Assembly: GCA_001792895.1 (NCBI GenBank)
Contig: MARA01000032.1
Span: 186,001 to 250,000 of the forward strand
Length of the DNA: 64,000 bases
Origin: Lentinus brumalis
Taxonomy: Eukaryota > Basidiomycota > Agaricomycetes > Polyporales > Polyporaceae
Direction: 5' to 3'
The notes beneath the pieces are model-generated. The model saw nothing but the letters and a program-made list of their open reading frames with translations. It ran no database searches and was not told the origin of the DNA. Position 1 is the stretch's first letter. Every line of letters starts with the position of its first letter. The position numbers and the translations under genes are program-made. Of this stretch, positions 20,557-33,020 are shown piece by piece.

Positions 20557-21722
20557 TGTGCGGCAATGGGTGGCGGGGGAGGGAGGGGATGTGCAAAATG
20601 GTGTAAGCCGTTGCACCATTATATAACGAACGAAATTGCTGCATCGTTACTTGACGCCAAGCAATCTGCATAATGGGTCCTGGGCGGCCTCTCGGTAACG
20701 TCAGGTGAGATCCATGACTTGCGCTTCACATCCGAGCAACGCTTCCCGCATGCCTCGAGAGTTGACGGTGTCCAGGGCTTGCAATGACAAATCGCATTCG
20801 CAGGGTGGTCGCTTCCAACGCCCAGCGGTGATGAGAGGAGAATCAACTGGAGGCTCGATTCAGTCAATAAATGCCTCATGTCGCTTCACGATAGAACATC
20901 GCCCGCGCCCAAGAAGCCCTGCATGGAGGTATCAGCATGTAGGAGGAGCTGTGCGGGCGCGGTCATGAGGATACCCACATCCTTCTCCGACTCCGAAGCG
21001 GCGAGCTGGAAGCCACCCACAATGACTCGGCAGGGAACGCAGCCTCCCCGTCTTTCCCCTACGACCAGCGGCACAAGGCGCAAGCGTACGCACGCGTAAG
21101 ATTCTCAGCGGTTTGAAAGCGATGTCATATCACTCACATGTTAGATCTCCTTGTGGGTAATCTCGTCGGTCACCGACGGTATGCACATGCGTCGAATGCG
21201 ATCCACAACAGAAATGCTGAGGAATGTCCTGTACTAGCAGTGTGTGCACACATCAGTGAGTGCATCCGAAGTTGTTTCATTCTTCATCACCCTATAAGTT
21301 CTCAGGGACAGAATCTAACTTACTTCAAACGAGTCTGAAAGGAGTGTAGTACAACCACGGCTGGTGGTTTGGGTTGCAGGGCTCGGAAGACTCCGGAGGA
21401 GGGCCGTCGATCGCGATGTAACGCAACGCGACTATGTCACGGCACGTGATTAGTGTCACTACAATGCCTCGGGCGCCTGCCAGTGGGAAAGCGGGCTGCC
21501 TTCGTACCGTTCACTTCAGGTTGACTCTGCGTTTGGCCTGCTAGTACACACGCTCCCATGCACCACCCGCCCAGGAAGAAATAGACCAGGAAGAAATAGT
21601 TTTGTTCCCATACACACAGAGACCCCACCCTGACGGAGTGCCGCGCATGCCGACAATGCGCCGATAAGTATAGGAAATATCTCAGGCTCGCACTCCTTGA
21701 CGTCGCCCAGCTTCAAGGCTTC
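20557..21722. other. Intergenic between AKR and carboxypeptidase
   Basis: Divergent upstream regions of two genes. Several open frames on both strands are short, mutually overlapping and unlike known proteins. No repeat or element end was recognised. Confidence 0.45.
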
Positions 21723-23840
21723 ATGATGAGGCTGCTCAGCATCGGCGTAACCCCTGGACTGCTGATGCTTGGTGTCCTACTACTCAGTGCATCTGCTCGG
21801 CAGCTCAACTTCGCAACGACAGTCGGCAGCGAGGCGTTTGCCTCCTATGACGACGGATTGCTCACTCCGCTCGGAGATCTCAGCTTGCTTTCTTTATCTG
21901 AATATACGACATTGACACATCCGGTATTTCCTCGATACAGCGTACGTGTCAAGCGGTCGGACTTCTGCGATGGAGCAGTCCAGTAAGCATAGCCATTCCG
22001 CACGGTAACTACCCCGCTCAGCTCACAGTAAAGTAATCTTGGTTTCCAGAGCGTACACTGGCTACATAGACGTGCAAGCCCGGCATCTCTTCTTCTACTT
22101 CTTTGAGAGCCGCCGGGATCCCGACAAGGACGACGTGATCTTCTGGACTAATGGTGGTCCTGGCGCGTCTTCGAGCATGGGTCTCTTCATGGAACTCGGT
22201 GCGTACTATCTATGATAATGCCTAGATGAATGTCTGATCGAACTTGGATGCAGGTCCTTGCAGAGTAACGGACGCAAACGCCACCGAAAGCCACCCATAT
22301 TCATGGAACGAACACGCGAACGTTTTCTTCGTCGACCAACCAGTGGGTGTCGGTTTCTCGTATGCAGAATATGGAGAAACCGTGGTACGTACCAAGACGC
22401 CTGCCAGCTCCATCTCCGTAGGCTTATGTGTCGACTACCCAGAGCACTACATTTGAGGCGGCGGACGATATTGCGGCCTTCATGACGATCTTCTTCGAGC
22501 ACTTCACGAAGTTCAAGGGGCGGGCGCTGCACCTCGCGGGCGAGTCGTATGGGGTGAGCATGATTAATAGTATGGTCAATTAGCCTCCGAACTCACCCAC
22601 CTGTTACGCAGGGCCGCTACATCCCAGTGTTCGCCGCCACGATATACGACAAGAACGCGCAGCTGCTGGAGGCAGGTCTTGCTCCGATCAACCTCACCTC
22701 TGTCATGATCGGAAATGGGTGCACGGACTTCGCCACGATGTATCCGTCGTACTACGACGCACAATGTCAGGATCCGACCTTCCCTGCTGTGCAGGGTATT
22801 GCGTACGTGACTCCTTCGAACTCAGACTGTGGATGCTTCGTCTGATCAGAACACAGGGACTGCGTGCGGATGAAGCAGCTGGTAGGTCTCGGTCTGCATG
22901 CTCGGGTACAAACTAACCCTTGCGCAGGTCCCACGCTGCACCAAGCGATACCAAGAATCATGTGTCGAAAAGACGGATGGCATCGACTGTGCAGCGGCCG
23001 TGGCTTTCTGCAACACTGCCATGTCAGAATTGTTTGCAGGTCAGTGCATGCGCTCCGGAGTCCTGCTTCCAACTGATCCAACATGTGAACCCGAATCCTA
23101 GACTTGAACCACTACGATCGAGCACGACCTTGGTGAGTCCGCCACAAGGCTGTCGCGGCTACCATCACCGACACCAGTTCTAGCAAGGGCGCAGCGGACA
23201 TTACCGAATGTTACCCCATCGTGAAGTACCACAATGTCGCTTCTGCTTGGGCCTGTTGATACTCACCGACCTCGCGCAACAGGAACATAGGTGACTACTT
23301 GAGCAACCCGGACACTCAAGAACGTCTGGGCGTTGACCTCGCAGCGCGCGGGAACTTCAGCCACGGCACCCCCTCAGTCAATCTAGCCTTCCGCCAGCAC
23401 CTCGACCACTGGGGTTTCCCTGCGCAGTACTACATATCCGCTCTCCTCGAGCGCGGGGTCCGCGCCCTCATCTACGTTGGCGCGACGGACTACATATGCA
23501 ACTGGGTGTGTACACACCCCGCGGTCCTGCCGAATCAGATACTCAGGGACACATAAATTGTAGATCGGTAATGAACGTATGACGCTTGCGCTGGAGTGGA
23601 CCAAGCAAGAGGAGTTCCGTAGCCAGCCGCTGACGGAATGGACGGTCGATGGACAGGTCGCCGGTGTCACGCGCAGCGGAGGCGGTCTCACCTACGCCAC
23701 GATCTCTGGTGCTGGACACATGGTACGCAAGCCTTGCTCGATGTTGGTGACGCTGGCTTATGTTGGGACAGGCACCATACGACAAGCCTGTCGAGTCGCT
23801 AGAGCTGGCTAACCGCTGGCTTGCTAAAGAGACGCTATGA
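21723..23840 (+). CDS. Serine carboxypeptidase (peptidase family S10)
   Basis: Secreted or vacuolar carboxypeptidase Y-like enzyme that removes C-terminal residues from peptides. The N-terminus [20 protein letters not shown] continues as a hydrophobic signal peptide. About ten short exons give the family order: [60 protein letters not shown], the nucleophile motif HLAGESYGG, then [10 protein letters not shown], the catalytic Asp in [10 protein letters not shown] and the catalytic His in ISGAGHM. It ends [11 protein letters not shown] with TGA at 23840. The oxyanion-hole motif has Ala where carboxypeptidase Y has Cys (NGGPGC). It overlaps nothing and is convergent with the NRPS-like gene, with only ~56 bp between stops. 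Confidence 0.9.
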
Positions 23841-23896
23841 AGCACAGTTTCAACGTTGTTTTAAGTGTGTACAACATGTATCGTTCACTCGCGATG

Positions 23897-26800
23897 TTAT
23901 GCAGCAGGAAGGAACCCCGACTTCCTCCATGCATTCACCCACGACATGCTGATATCCTCTCGTAACTGGGGGAGGCGTGCGAGCTCAGCAGACGCACGCT
24001 CCGCGTTCTCAGTCGATAGCCGCACGGCGCCCAGCGGTTCTTTCTCTGGAGAGAACGTCTGAGCGCGGAAGAACTCCAGGAGGCGCAGCGCAGGGTTCGC
24101 GCGCATGGCGTCGACGTCGAACTCCGCGTCCGCTGCAGAACCTTCCGAAGCAGCAGCGCTTCGCTCGAGAGCGGCGAACCACGTCGAGTACGACACGAGC
24201 GGGACGCGCAGCTCTTCTGCGATGGGCGCGATCAGGGTGTGCCAGGACACGGGTCGTGGGTGCACCAGGTGTAAGATCGGAGACATCGAGTTGCGCATCT
24301 GGACGAGTGCTCGTGCCGCGGGGTAGCTTGGGATGAACGACACCGCCTGTTTGTTGCGGGATCAGTACGGCGAGTTACACAAGAAAGCGTATCTGTGCTT
24401 ACCCCATCTACGTCGGGCAGACTGTGTGTGAAGATTGCGGACTTGACCAATGCCGGAAACCACTCTTTCTCGTTCCAGTGGCCGATGCGGTCGCCGCATA
24501 CCTGACCGAGCCTCACGATGGTTACAGGAAGGCCCCTCTCCGCCGAGGCGTTCTGGAGCAATTTCTCTGCGACCCACTTCGACGCCGAGTATCCGTTCTC
24601 GACAGCTGAAGATGGCTCGATGGGGACCTCGGGGATGGGAGGATGTATAGCACATTCTGCGCAAGGTTCGAGGTAAGCAGCGATTGACGCAAGCCTACAG
24701 CCGGGCTGGACTTACTGCCAAAGATGCCGATGGAGCTGATGAAGACGATCTTCGGAGGCGTGGCATGGTCTGAACTCAAGCAGAGATCCACAAGGTTGCG
24801 GACGCTTTGAAGATCGCCCTCGAAAGACGGGAGCGCAAGGTTGAAGTCCACCTTCCATGCTGGAGACCATGTCAGGACTCTGCCGTGTAACAGAAGGGTA
24901 GAGAGGGTTGTGCGTACCGTTGTGAATGACATGAGTGATTGTCTCGCGGATCTGTCGGAAGATGAGTACGACCGGTGAGGTCAGAGAGGCTGGACGGTAC
25001 ATACCTCGTCAAGCAACGCGATGTCTAAGCCGAACTCGGGAACGTCTAGTCGTGCCTGTACCAGCCTGAACTTCGGCATCTTCAGCAGCTCCACGTCAAG
25101 GCCCCGTTCAGCGAAACGGGCACGTTGCTTCTCCACACCGTCTGTTCCAGGTCTGTTGAAGGCATATACCAGTTCAATCTCGTCGTCGCGCAAGAGGTGC
25201 TCGAGTACGTCGCAGCCAAAGCCTCCTGTGGTCCCGGTGATGAGGACTACGTCCTTGGTGTGTTTACGGCGGGTGGGCCGGGATGGGCGGGCTGGGAGAT
25301 CGGTGGAGAGTCGTTCCGCGGCATGTATGAGCTGCTCCGACGATATCACATCAGTAATTGGCGATTCCTGAACGCTGTCCGAGTTGAGGGCCTGTAAGAC
25401 AGCTTTCGTCAAGGCCATGACCGACGGTCCCTGAAAGACAACGTTCATGGGGAGCCTCCCAGCGGCGCCGACTGAGTGTTCACGCAGCGCACGCAAGACT
25501 GTGTTCCGTATCCAGGTGGCTTGAAGGCTGCACAGGCAAACAAGGAGTTAGCTTTCTTAAAACTTCAACACCCCGTCTGCCACTTACCTGTCGCACCCGT
25601 TCCGGAACAGGTCGACATGCTCAGGGACACGCTTTTGCATGACCTTCTCCACCACCGCCTGGACGAAGTCACGAGCAGTGGCGGCGTCCCAACTTGACGG
25701 TATGACGATGTCACTCTGTGCGCTCCGTTCGACCTCTGCATATAGGGCTTCTATCTCGTCGTGATACAGCTTGAGGTTCGGGGTGCGGCGCGGGAAGCCT
25801 TTGGCATTGTATTCAATGGGCTTGTCCGGGGAAGCCACGAGGATCATCTGGCGTGGATGCTTGGTCAATAATCCCCTCCAGAATCGCAACATCATGATCA
25901 TAGTACCTCCTTGAAGATTCGTGAATGCTGCGGGGCAAAGTGGTTCGCGCGCTGGATGGTGGGCCTTTCGAAGGATGCGGTGAGTACATCAGTCAGGTTA
26001 CAACTAATGCGGCCCTACCAGATCTTGTTCCTGTAGCTCATGAGTGAGTGCGGGTCTCCGGGGACGACGTGGCTATCGGGACCGGGCTCTATAAGCACTC
26101 CATTCTGGAGCTTTCCCTCCCCAAACAGAATACTGCTGGCGACGTGAGGATCTTCGTTGATGATGTGTTCTGCAACGAGTACGCGTGAGTATGGGGGAGC
26201 CCGAAAGCAGGTTGAGACTCCCTGCATACCGATCGGAGCTGGGTTCGTCTGGAAAACGAAAACTATTAGCACGGACGGAAGGCTGGGACAAGCTCATGCG
26301 CGTACCTTCTCGCCGTTCGACAGGATAATCTGATCGTCCTTCCGTCCGTAAAGCTTCCAGAGCCCAGGGATGGTGGGATGCGGGACGACGAGATCATTGG
26401 TCGCAAAAGCATCCTGCTCTCCTATTTTCGTATTCACAACGTTGAGAGGACAGTCCTCCGGGGACTACGAGGAGATGATCAGGTCGAGACGCGATGACGT
26501 CTTTGGTGGTACTCACTAGCACGACGACCTCGTACTTGCCATCTCCCTGGGCGACTGGTACGGCATCAACCCACGTTGTGAATCGGAAATACGCCCAGTC
26601 CATTCCGAGGGTTGCTGAGGAGCAATCCATTAGTGGGTCGTTCAATGTGAAAGGATATATGGGTCACCTGGTACGAAGTTGGTGATTGTGCCGACTTCGG
26701 TGCTATTGGCACCGTCTGTCAGTCGATGACCAATACCGTCATTAGGAAGATAGGCCCTACCATCCGTACAACGTAATCAGATTCAACCCCTGGAAAGCCA

Positions 26801-28092
26801 ACTTATCGCCGACTTCTTGGTTGAGCGGAGCACCCCCGAACATCTTAAGTGAAGGGGATAAGCGTCACTGACGAATAAAGGGTCCAAGCTGGAGATGTAT
26901 ACTGACTAGCCCTTTCATGCTCTTCATGTGCGTCACCTTGTCGGCGTCGCGAGACCAAGTCTGCAATACGTCAGCGACATCGTGCATCCGGTAGAGCATT
27001 AAACAGGTACCTCGACGAAAGTTGGGACAGTGAGCATGTAATCTGAGTTGGTGAGACGCGCGCCTTCGAAAACGCTGTCCGAGGTTGGAACTGTAGGGGG
27101 TGCGGAAGGCTCAAAAACACCCAGAATCGAGCCATTGCAGATCTGCAACGGGATTGTGAACATTGCAAAGTTTGAAGAAGGGAAAGACATACTGCAGCAC
27201 AACACATGCAAACCCCCATGGCATGAAACATAGGAAGTCCGTGAACCCCGATCACGCTCCCGGTGATGCTTATCTCTCCATACCCTAAGATATCGAATGT
27301 GAGTGCAGTCGTCGAAGGAGTATGATTCACGATAACTTACAAGGCACAGTCCCGTACTTCACGAGACGCTTTCGACTCCAGTAGATGGGTTTTGGATGGT
27401 TGGTAGAACCTGAACGCGCGTCACAACTTAGTGTTGCGTGGAGTCGGTGTGTACGGAATCTTACCCGAGGAATGCAAGATAAGAGCAGTAGATTCGAGGA
27501 CATCCTCTCGCCACGTCTCCGGACCTTCGTCCTGATCCTCCTCGGAGTTTGGCGGGAATAATTCGCAGAACTGTGGGAGGGGAAGGAGATTGACGCCGCA
27601 CAGCTGGCGAGAGATATCTTGCATCATGGTGGACGCTCGAACATCGGGAGAGACGAGCACAAAGCGACATTGAGTGCGTTGTAGAAGATCTACGACTGCA
27701 GCAGGGCCATTTCGAGGCGATATATGGAAAGCCGTATGTCCTGCGTGCATGATCCCTACTGACGTGCAGCAATACGTGATCGTATCTGCCATACATGCTG
27801 TGAGTACCAGTCCAGTTACAACAAAAGACTGCTCACCTGCATTCGCCAATATCGCGATCGGGATGCGTTCCTTCTCACAGATGTGTGATTGAATGTAACT
27901 GGACGCACGACATATAGCCCGAAAGATGTGCGCGTAGTCGATTTCCTTGACATCGCAACCGTTCGGCGAGTATCTAAACAAAGGATAGTTCGAGTTGTGA
28001 TGTGCATGCCACTCATAGAGCTTGGGTAGCGTGATATTGCCCTGTTCGATCACTGTTCGCGGTGTCTGCCAGGAGCGCTTGTCAGATGCCAT
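23897..28092 (-). CDS. NRPS-like carboxylic acid reductase (A-T-R architecture)
   Basis: Starts MASDKRSWQTPRTVIEQGN at 28092 and ends at TAA 23899-23897, ~1000+ residues in many exons. The adenylation domain shows the A3-type motif LILHSSGSTNHPKPIYWSRK, then HGLPMFHAMG, YGSTEVGTITNF, LWKLYGRKDDQIILSNGEK and the distal NKIWPTIQRANHFAPQHSRI. The carrier domain reads VDLFRNGCDSLQATWIRN; the Ser codon carrying phosphopantetheine is split by an intron near 25530-25590. The reductase domain has KDVVLITGTTGGFGCDVLEHL (NADPH fold), HNAWKVDFNLALPSFE, IVFISSIG and the YxxxK motif YSASKWVAEK. Such enzymes activate an acid and release it as an aldehyde. The substrate is unknown. There is no condensation domain, so it is not a true NRPS. 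Confidence 0.9.
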
Positions 28093-29304
28093 GGTGCGAG
28101 ATAGCGGTGGAAACAAGGGTGAATACCTAGCGTTTCGCGCAGCCTGCGGTTTAAATCGCCAGTGCAATCGCCGCTTTGACAGAAGCCTGAAGAAGCGCAG
28201 CCCGTGCTCCATTCGGCGCCCAGGCTGAAGGCCTGCGAAGACGAACGTCGTCTGTCTAGGCGCGGCAGTATGTGAAAAGAAAACTCATTATGGGAACGAA
28301 GAGTCTCGGAGGCCAGTTCCAGAAGGCAGCATGTACGGATTCGAAGAGTGCCATGTGTGATATGAATCAGAGGCCCATGGTGTCGAAGTCTCGTTCAGCG
28401 GCGATGGGCCTTGCGCTGAAGACGGAGCGCTGGAATGCCGCCCAGACATCGAGGCAACAGGCCGTTGTACGCCAGGAGATTCTTGTGCAGGAATGAGCAA
28501 AAAGCGGTCCATGTACCTGCGCGCAGGCTCAGAGTCAACGTAACTACGAACATCAACTGCAGGTAGGCTCCGGCGCTTGCCGATAGTGCTCTGCAGCGGA
28601 GCACGAAATTTGACCCGGGAGAAGTATTCGGAGCCTTAACCTTGCGCACTCTGGAGGTTAGCGGACTTGAAGTTGCCGCTAATCCTCCTCACACGACACG
28701 ACATCTCATATGTTGCGCGGTGCGTGCCATACGACATTCTGATATTGGCGGTGCATACAAGTTCCTTTTGACCAGGTGACCCGGAAGTTCTGGCACTGAG
28801 GGAGTGGACCATACGAACTCCGAGGCGGTCCGAGGCCTCCCCTCTATCTGGAGCCTGAGGCCTGAATGACGGCCACTCTATAGGACACCGGAGACACAGC
28901 GATGCAGACGCACTGAACATCTGACCCAGAGTTCGTTCTCATCCACCCCACATTCTCCGATGTCCCCGAGCGCTTCGCTCACTCCATGTGCACTTCCAAC
29001 CACACATAGAAGCCCAGGTTGGGAACCTTTGCCTCATGGCTCTTGGGCGGCATGTGAAGTTCTCACTGCGCCCATGTTGCCCACACCGAGTCCAACCGCA
29101 GAAGTGGGAGTTACTGCTGGTTCGTTTCAACGCTTGTGGTTCCCGAATCAGCCCACTCACCGCCCACTGGCAGTGCGCATCGCGTATTGCTGAGGGAACC
29201 CTTCGTCCCATCTCTTCCGAGAACTCTATCAGCACGTATAAGTAAAAGGCCCATACTTAGGGTGTGTAACGTTTGGCTACCTTCCCGGACAGTACATTCA
29301 CCCT
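28093..29304. other. Intergenic, divergent upstream regions
   Basis: Lies between the NRPS-like gene (-) and a DUF6534 gene (+). TTTAAA near 28150 on the minus strand could act as a TATA element. The remaining open frames resemble nothing recognised. Confidence 0.4.
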
Positions 29305-31078
29305 ATGTCAGGAATTCCCTCGCAACTGCCTGTGCCTCGGAGCACCATCCTCGAGTATGTCGTCGACTCCACGGTTGCAACCTATGCTGATTAATTCGTC
29401 AGAATTGGTCCTATTGTGAGGCGGCCGACTTGATTCTATGCCTACGTGAACGTTTGTCTCATGCGGGCCGCTCAGTTTATAGGTACCTTGCTCTCCTGGA
29501 TGTTGCTCGGGATCTCCGTTGTCCAACTCTGTGAGTTGTCGACGTACGAGTACAAGGCGGAGCACACGCTGATGGGCAGGTCTACCGTGACAGACATATA
29601 TCACGTCTCCTTTGCTCGCGACCACCGTTTCATACAGACGTCCGTGTACACAATATTCCTTCTCGACGTCTTCCAGAGCATCGTCGCCGCGAACGAAGGC
29701 TGGCAAGTACTCATTGCCGGCTGGGGGCGCACCGTCAATATCGCATACCCCGGTTGGACCTTCATCGCCCTGCCCATCGTCTCAAGTCTCGGTATATTTA
29801 ACCATCTATACGCTTCCGGTCACACATCATTCACATGGTCTTTCCGCTTTCAGTCTCTCTTTGGGTGCAGACCTTCTATGCATGGCGCATTTGGCAACTC
29901 GGTAAATGGAAGGTAGTCCCAGGTCTAGTCATCATCGTACGTCCGTTCTCAATTATCTGCAAGGCGCCCTCACACCGACTAATTGGCCGTGTCAGACCGC
30001 TCTCATTCAGGCCGGTGCCGCCTTCGCCATCTCTATCTCTGTAAATAGTCATGTTCCCGTTTCGAAGCACTATTCTCGCTAACATGGCCGGCGATACGTC
30101 ATACTAGTATGCCATATCGAGAACCTTGGCCAGCTTGCAAGAGAAAAGCTCGCATACCAAGGTGATCGTAAGTAGCTCGAATCGTGTGTCTTTCCAGATG
30201 CGTTGAAACATCGCTACTAGATTTGGCTTGGAGGAGGTGCTTTTACGGACCTGGTGCGACACTTGACCATTGCTATGTTGTACGCTAACCAAACGACCTT
30301 GCCTCCATCTACCAGGTGATCATGTTCTCCATGCTCTACCTCGTGCGTGTGTGATATGGGCTTCATGATAACCTAGGGAAGCGCTCACCAATACCCTCTC
30401 AGCTCTACTCGGCCAAGCAGAGAACGCAGCCGAATGGCCGTAGCCAGCTCATCATGAACCGCCTCATACGGCTGACCGTCGAGACTGGTTTTGCATGTGC
30501 GCTTTCCGCGATCCTCCAGCTCTGTCTCTACTTCGGCCTACCGGAGACGAACCTGCACCTCGTAATGTGCGTATCCATTTTGCGTTGCTACCCTGCTCTG
30601 ACGGCTGATCATCGCGGTTTGAATCCAGCGCCTTGATTCTGAGCAAGGGTGAGCGTTCTACGGCATTGCACATCGTCGTACTGCAGAAGACTGAAACGCC
30701 GGCACGACGACGCAGTATACTCCAACACACTCATGACCTCCCTGAACTCCCGTGCCTCCAAGGTGGACTCGCAGCGCAGCCCCCTTGTCACTCAGAGTTG
30801 GGGTCTCCGAAGTCGCAGCCAGAGTCGCACGGACGTAGGGAACGCTGTGCGTCCGGTTGCCATTCATATCACGAGAGAAGTCGAGGTAGAAGGGACCTCC
30901 GGAGACAGCAAGATCGCGCAGGTTTGTCCACCTTTCCTTCCTTCGCCCCGATGATGGGTTCACCTGTGTGGCGCAGGGCTGGGCAACTGAGCTGGACAGC
31001 GCGCCACTTGCAGCTGAAGACCACGGCCCGGCCAACGAGCGAGCTGCCAAGCTCGACGATCATTCAGAAACGCAATAA
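29305..31078 (+). CDS. DUF6534-type multi-pass membrane protein
   Basis: About eleven exons assemble into a basidiomycete seven-helix-like membrane protein. Exon 1 (29305-29354) gives MSGIPSQLPVPRSTILE. A 13-bp microexon (29403-29415) gives IGPI, and exon 3 from 29476 gives FIGTLLSWMLLGISVVQL. A frame-neutral 63-bp intron (29531-29593) follows. Then come YHVSFARDHRFIQTSVYTIF, VQTFYAWRIWQLGKWKVV, TALIQAGAAFAISIS and the conserved signature RLIRLTVETGFACALSAILQ with VYSNTLMTSLNSR. The tail is hydrophilic, and the stop is TAA at 31078 after a last 55-bp intron. Plasma-membrane location is inferred from helices; function is unknown in this large fungal family. ATG at 29461 would miss exons 1-2 and is less likely. 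Confidence 0.82.
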
Positions 31079-31243
31079 ATGACTTCTGTCTAGTAGCGAA
31101 AGTCCTACGCGCCCTCCGCTTTCATGCGCCCGGGAATACTAACCTGAAATATCATGTAGTAATGTTATCGGTACTGCGGTCGATGTCATTATCATACGCC
31201 CAGCGTAACTGATCAGCTCTAGTCGTCAGACATGCTCATCGCC

Positions 31244-32333
31244 TCATGTCGAGACGTATGTCTCCCCCAGGGCCATGAGGCCTCCGTCCTCGTTGACAAG
31301 GTTGCCAACCGCAGTCATGAACCACGCATAATGCGAGACGCTCTCCAACCCATCCAGGAACGGGATCATCTCCTCCAAGAACGCCTGCTGCTCCTCAACG
31401 CTGCCCTGCCCATTGAACTCCGTGATGAGGACAGGCTGCTCGTACCTCGTCCCCAGGTCCGTGATGTACTTCTTCCAGTATGCGGTGTCCTTGGCCGAAG
31501 CGTAGATGTGCGCCGCGACGGCGTCGACCGTGCACCCGAGCCTGCCGCACTCGGCCAGGAACTGGTCCAGCCAGCCCGTGCCCATGGCGGGCGGAGCGCC
31601 GTTCGTGATCGCGGGCGAGACGAGGGTCGCCCTGCCTGCGAACGGCTGCATGTGCTGCATCCAGAGCTTCGCCGCGTCTGCAGGGGCGATATTGGGCTGC
31701 GACTTGATATCAGGCTCGTTGAACCTATGCAGCATCCGGTGGGGAGCGTCATCGCGAGTCAAAACTGATATCCCACAAGGGTAAGTAGTTGCCAGACGCA
31801 CCCGAGAAGATGGGTAGCGCCGTTGCTCAGCGCAGCCTCGGCGTTCTTCTGCCAGTCTCCTGTCGAGGCGGTGCCCCAGAGCATGGGGAAGAAGGTCACA
31901 CTGGAGGGTAGCTCGCCACTTGGGGCGGAAGCCCAGTTGTAAGCCCACGACACCTGTCTATAGCAAGATACGGCGATGTTCAGCTACGAGAAGCAGCTTC
32001 CTCGTGATGCGCACGTACCCAGAGTTGAAGCTCTTCGTCAACTTCGCGTCGTTGTACGAGAGCCCGCACTTGATAGGTGCGCCACCGCTGTGGCGAGGTC
32101 AGTATGCTCGAACCAGGAGGGTTGAGTTCGACATACGATGGTGATGCGGTGGGCGCTCCAGTAGTGTTCGTAGTGGACGAAGGCGTGATACTGCGCAGGT
32201 ATCCCGATGCAGGGGCTGTAGTGGAAGATGTGGTTGGTGGAGCAGAGCCTCCGGCTTTGCAACGCCTTCTGACGTCTCCGCCCAAACAGGGTGCGACGCA
32301 TACCAAGAGAAGAATTGCACAGGTAAGTCTCAT
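31244..32333 (-). CDS. GH128-type secreted beta-glucanase
   Basis: Begins MRLTCAILLLVCVAPCLGGD at 32333, a good signal peptide. A Ser/Thr/Pro linker of about 40 residues follows. A 49-bp intron separates it from the catalytic domain: CGLSYNDAKLTKSFNS, VSWAYNWAS, VTFFPMLWGT, then the acid/base motif LLGFNEPDIKSQ (Glu) and the nucleophile motif PVLITEFNGQGS (Glu). It ends LMALGETYVST at 31244. GH128 enzymes cut beta-1,3-glucan, so cell-wall remodelling or nutrition is the likely role. All hallmark residues are seen. It is convergent with the DUF6534 gene, 165 bp between stops. TATTTAATG near 32441 may be its TATA region. Confidence 0.88.
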
Positions 32334-33020
32334 GCTGGGCAGCGGGGAGCAAAGACGAAAGTAAGACCAGGTATATGATAGTGGCGGCTGGAAGGTAGTG
32401 GGCGCAGAGGAGAGGCGTAGGGGGCAGGCACCGCTCGCACTATTTAATGTATGTTCACTTTGCGTGATTGCGACGCAACAACCATGACGGGTTGCAAAAG
32501 TTGGCTGCACATCAGCCGCGGCCGGTCGTAACCCAGGGGTGCAAGGATGTGCAGAATTCGATTCGAGGGAATGGAGGGCTAGCTGCAGGACGGTACAGAG
32601 CGCGTCGCCATGAGCTGCTCTGTTGTGGCTTGCTTGACAGCGGAGGCTCCAGAAGCAGATGGATGGTGCAAGGAGTCTTGTTTGGTATATAGACTTGTGT
32701 AAGGCAGTGCAACTATCGTATAGCGACACCGTCGGCATCTTTACGACATGGAGCGCGCTCGGGTTCACCTCACACGTCCAGTCGGGGTATTTCGTAGCAT
32801 CTATAAGCCACTTCACTAGAAGAACATAACTGCGCGACACCACACAGAGGACCAGTCAGCGCCACAGTTAAGCACAGAGCAAACTAGCATGACATACGCA
32901 CCATAACGCACTGCAGTCCCATACCGAGTCTATGGCCTAAAATCACTCACATTTCCGCCCTCACTCCTCCAAAGGACCCCTGAGTCGCGAGTTGATGGCT
33001 ACGGGAGCGCGTTCAGAGGG
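32334..33020. other. Intergenic, GH128 promoter region
   Basis: No coding sequence supported. It contains the GH128 upstream region and, at its right end, the 3' flank of the SPT small-subunit gene. Confidence 0.45.
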
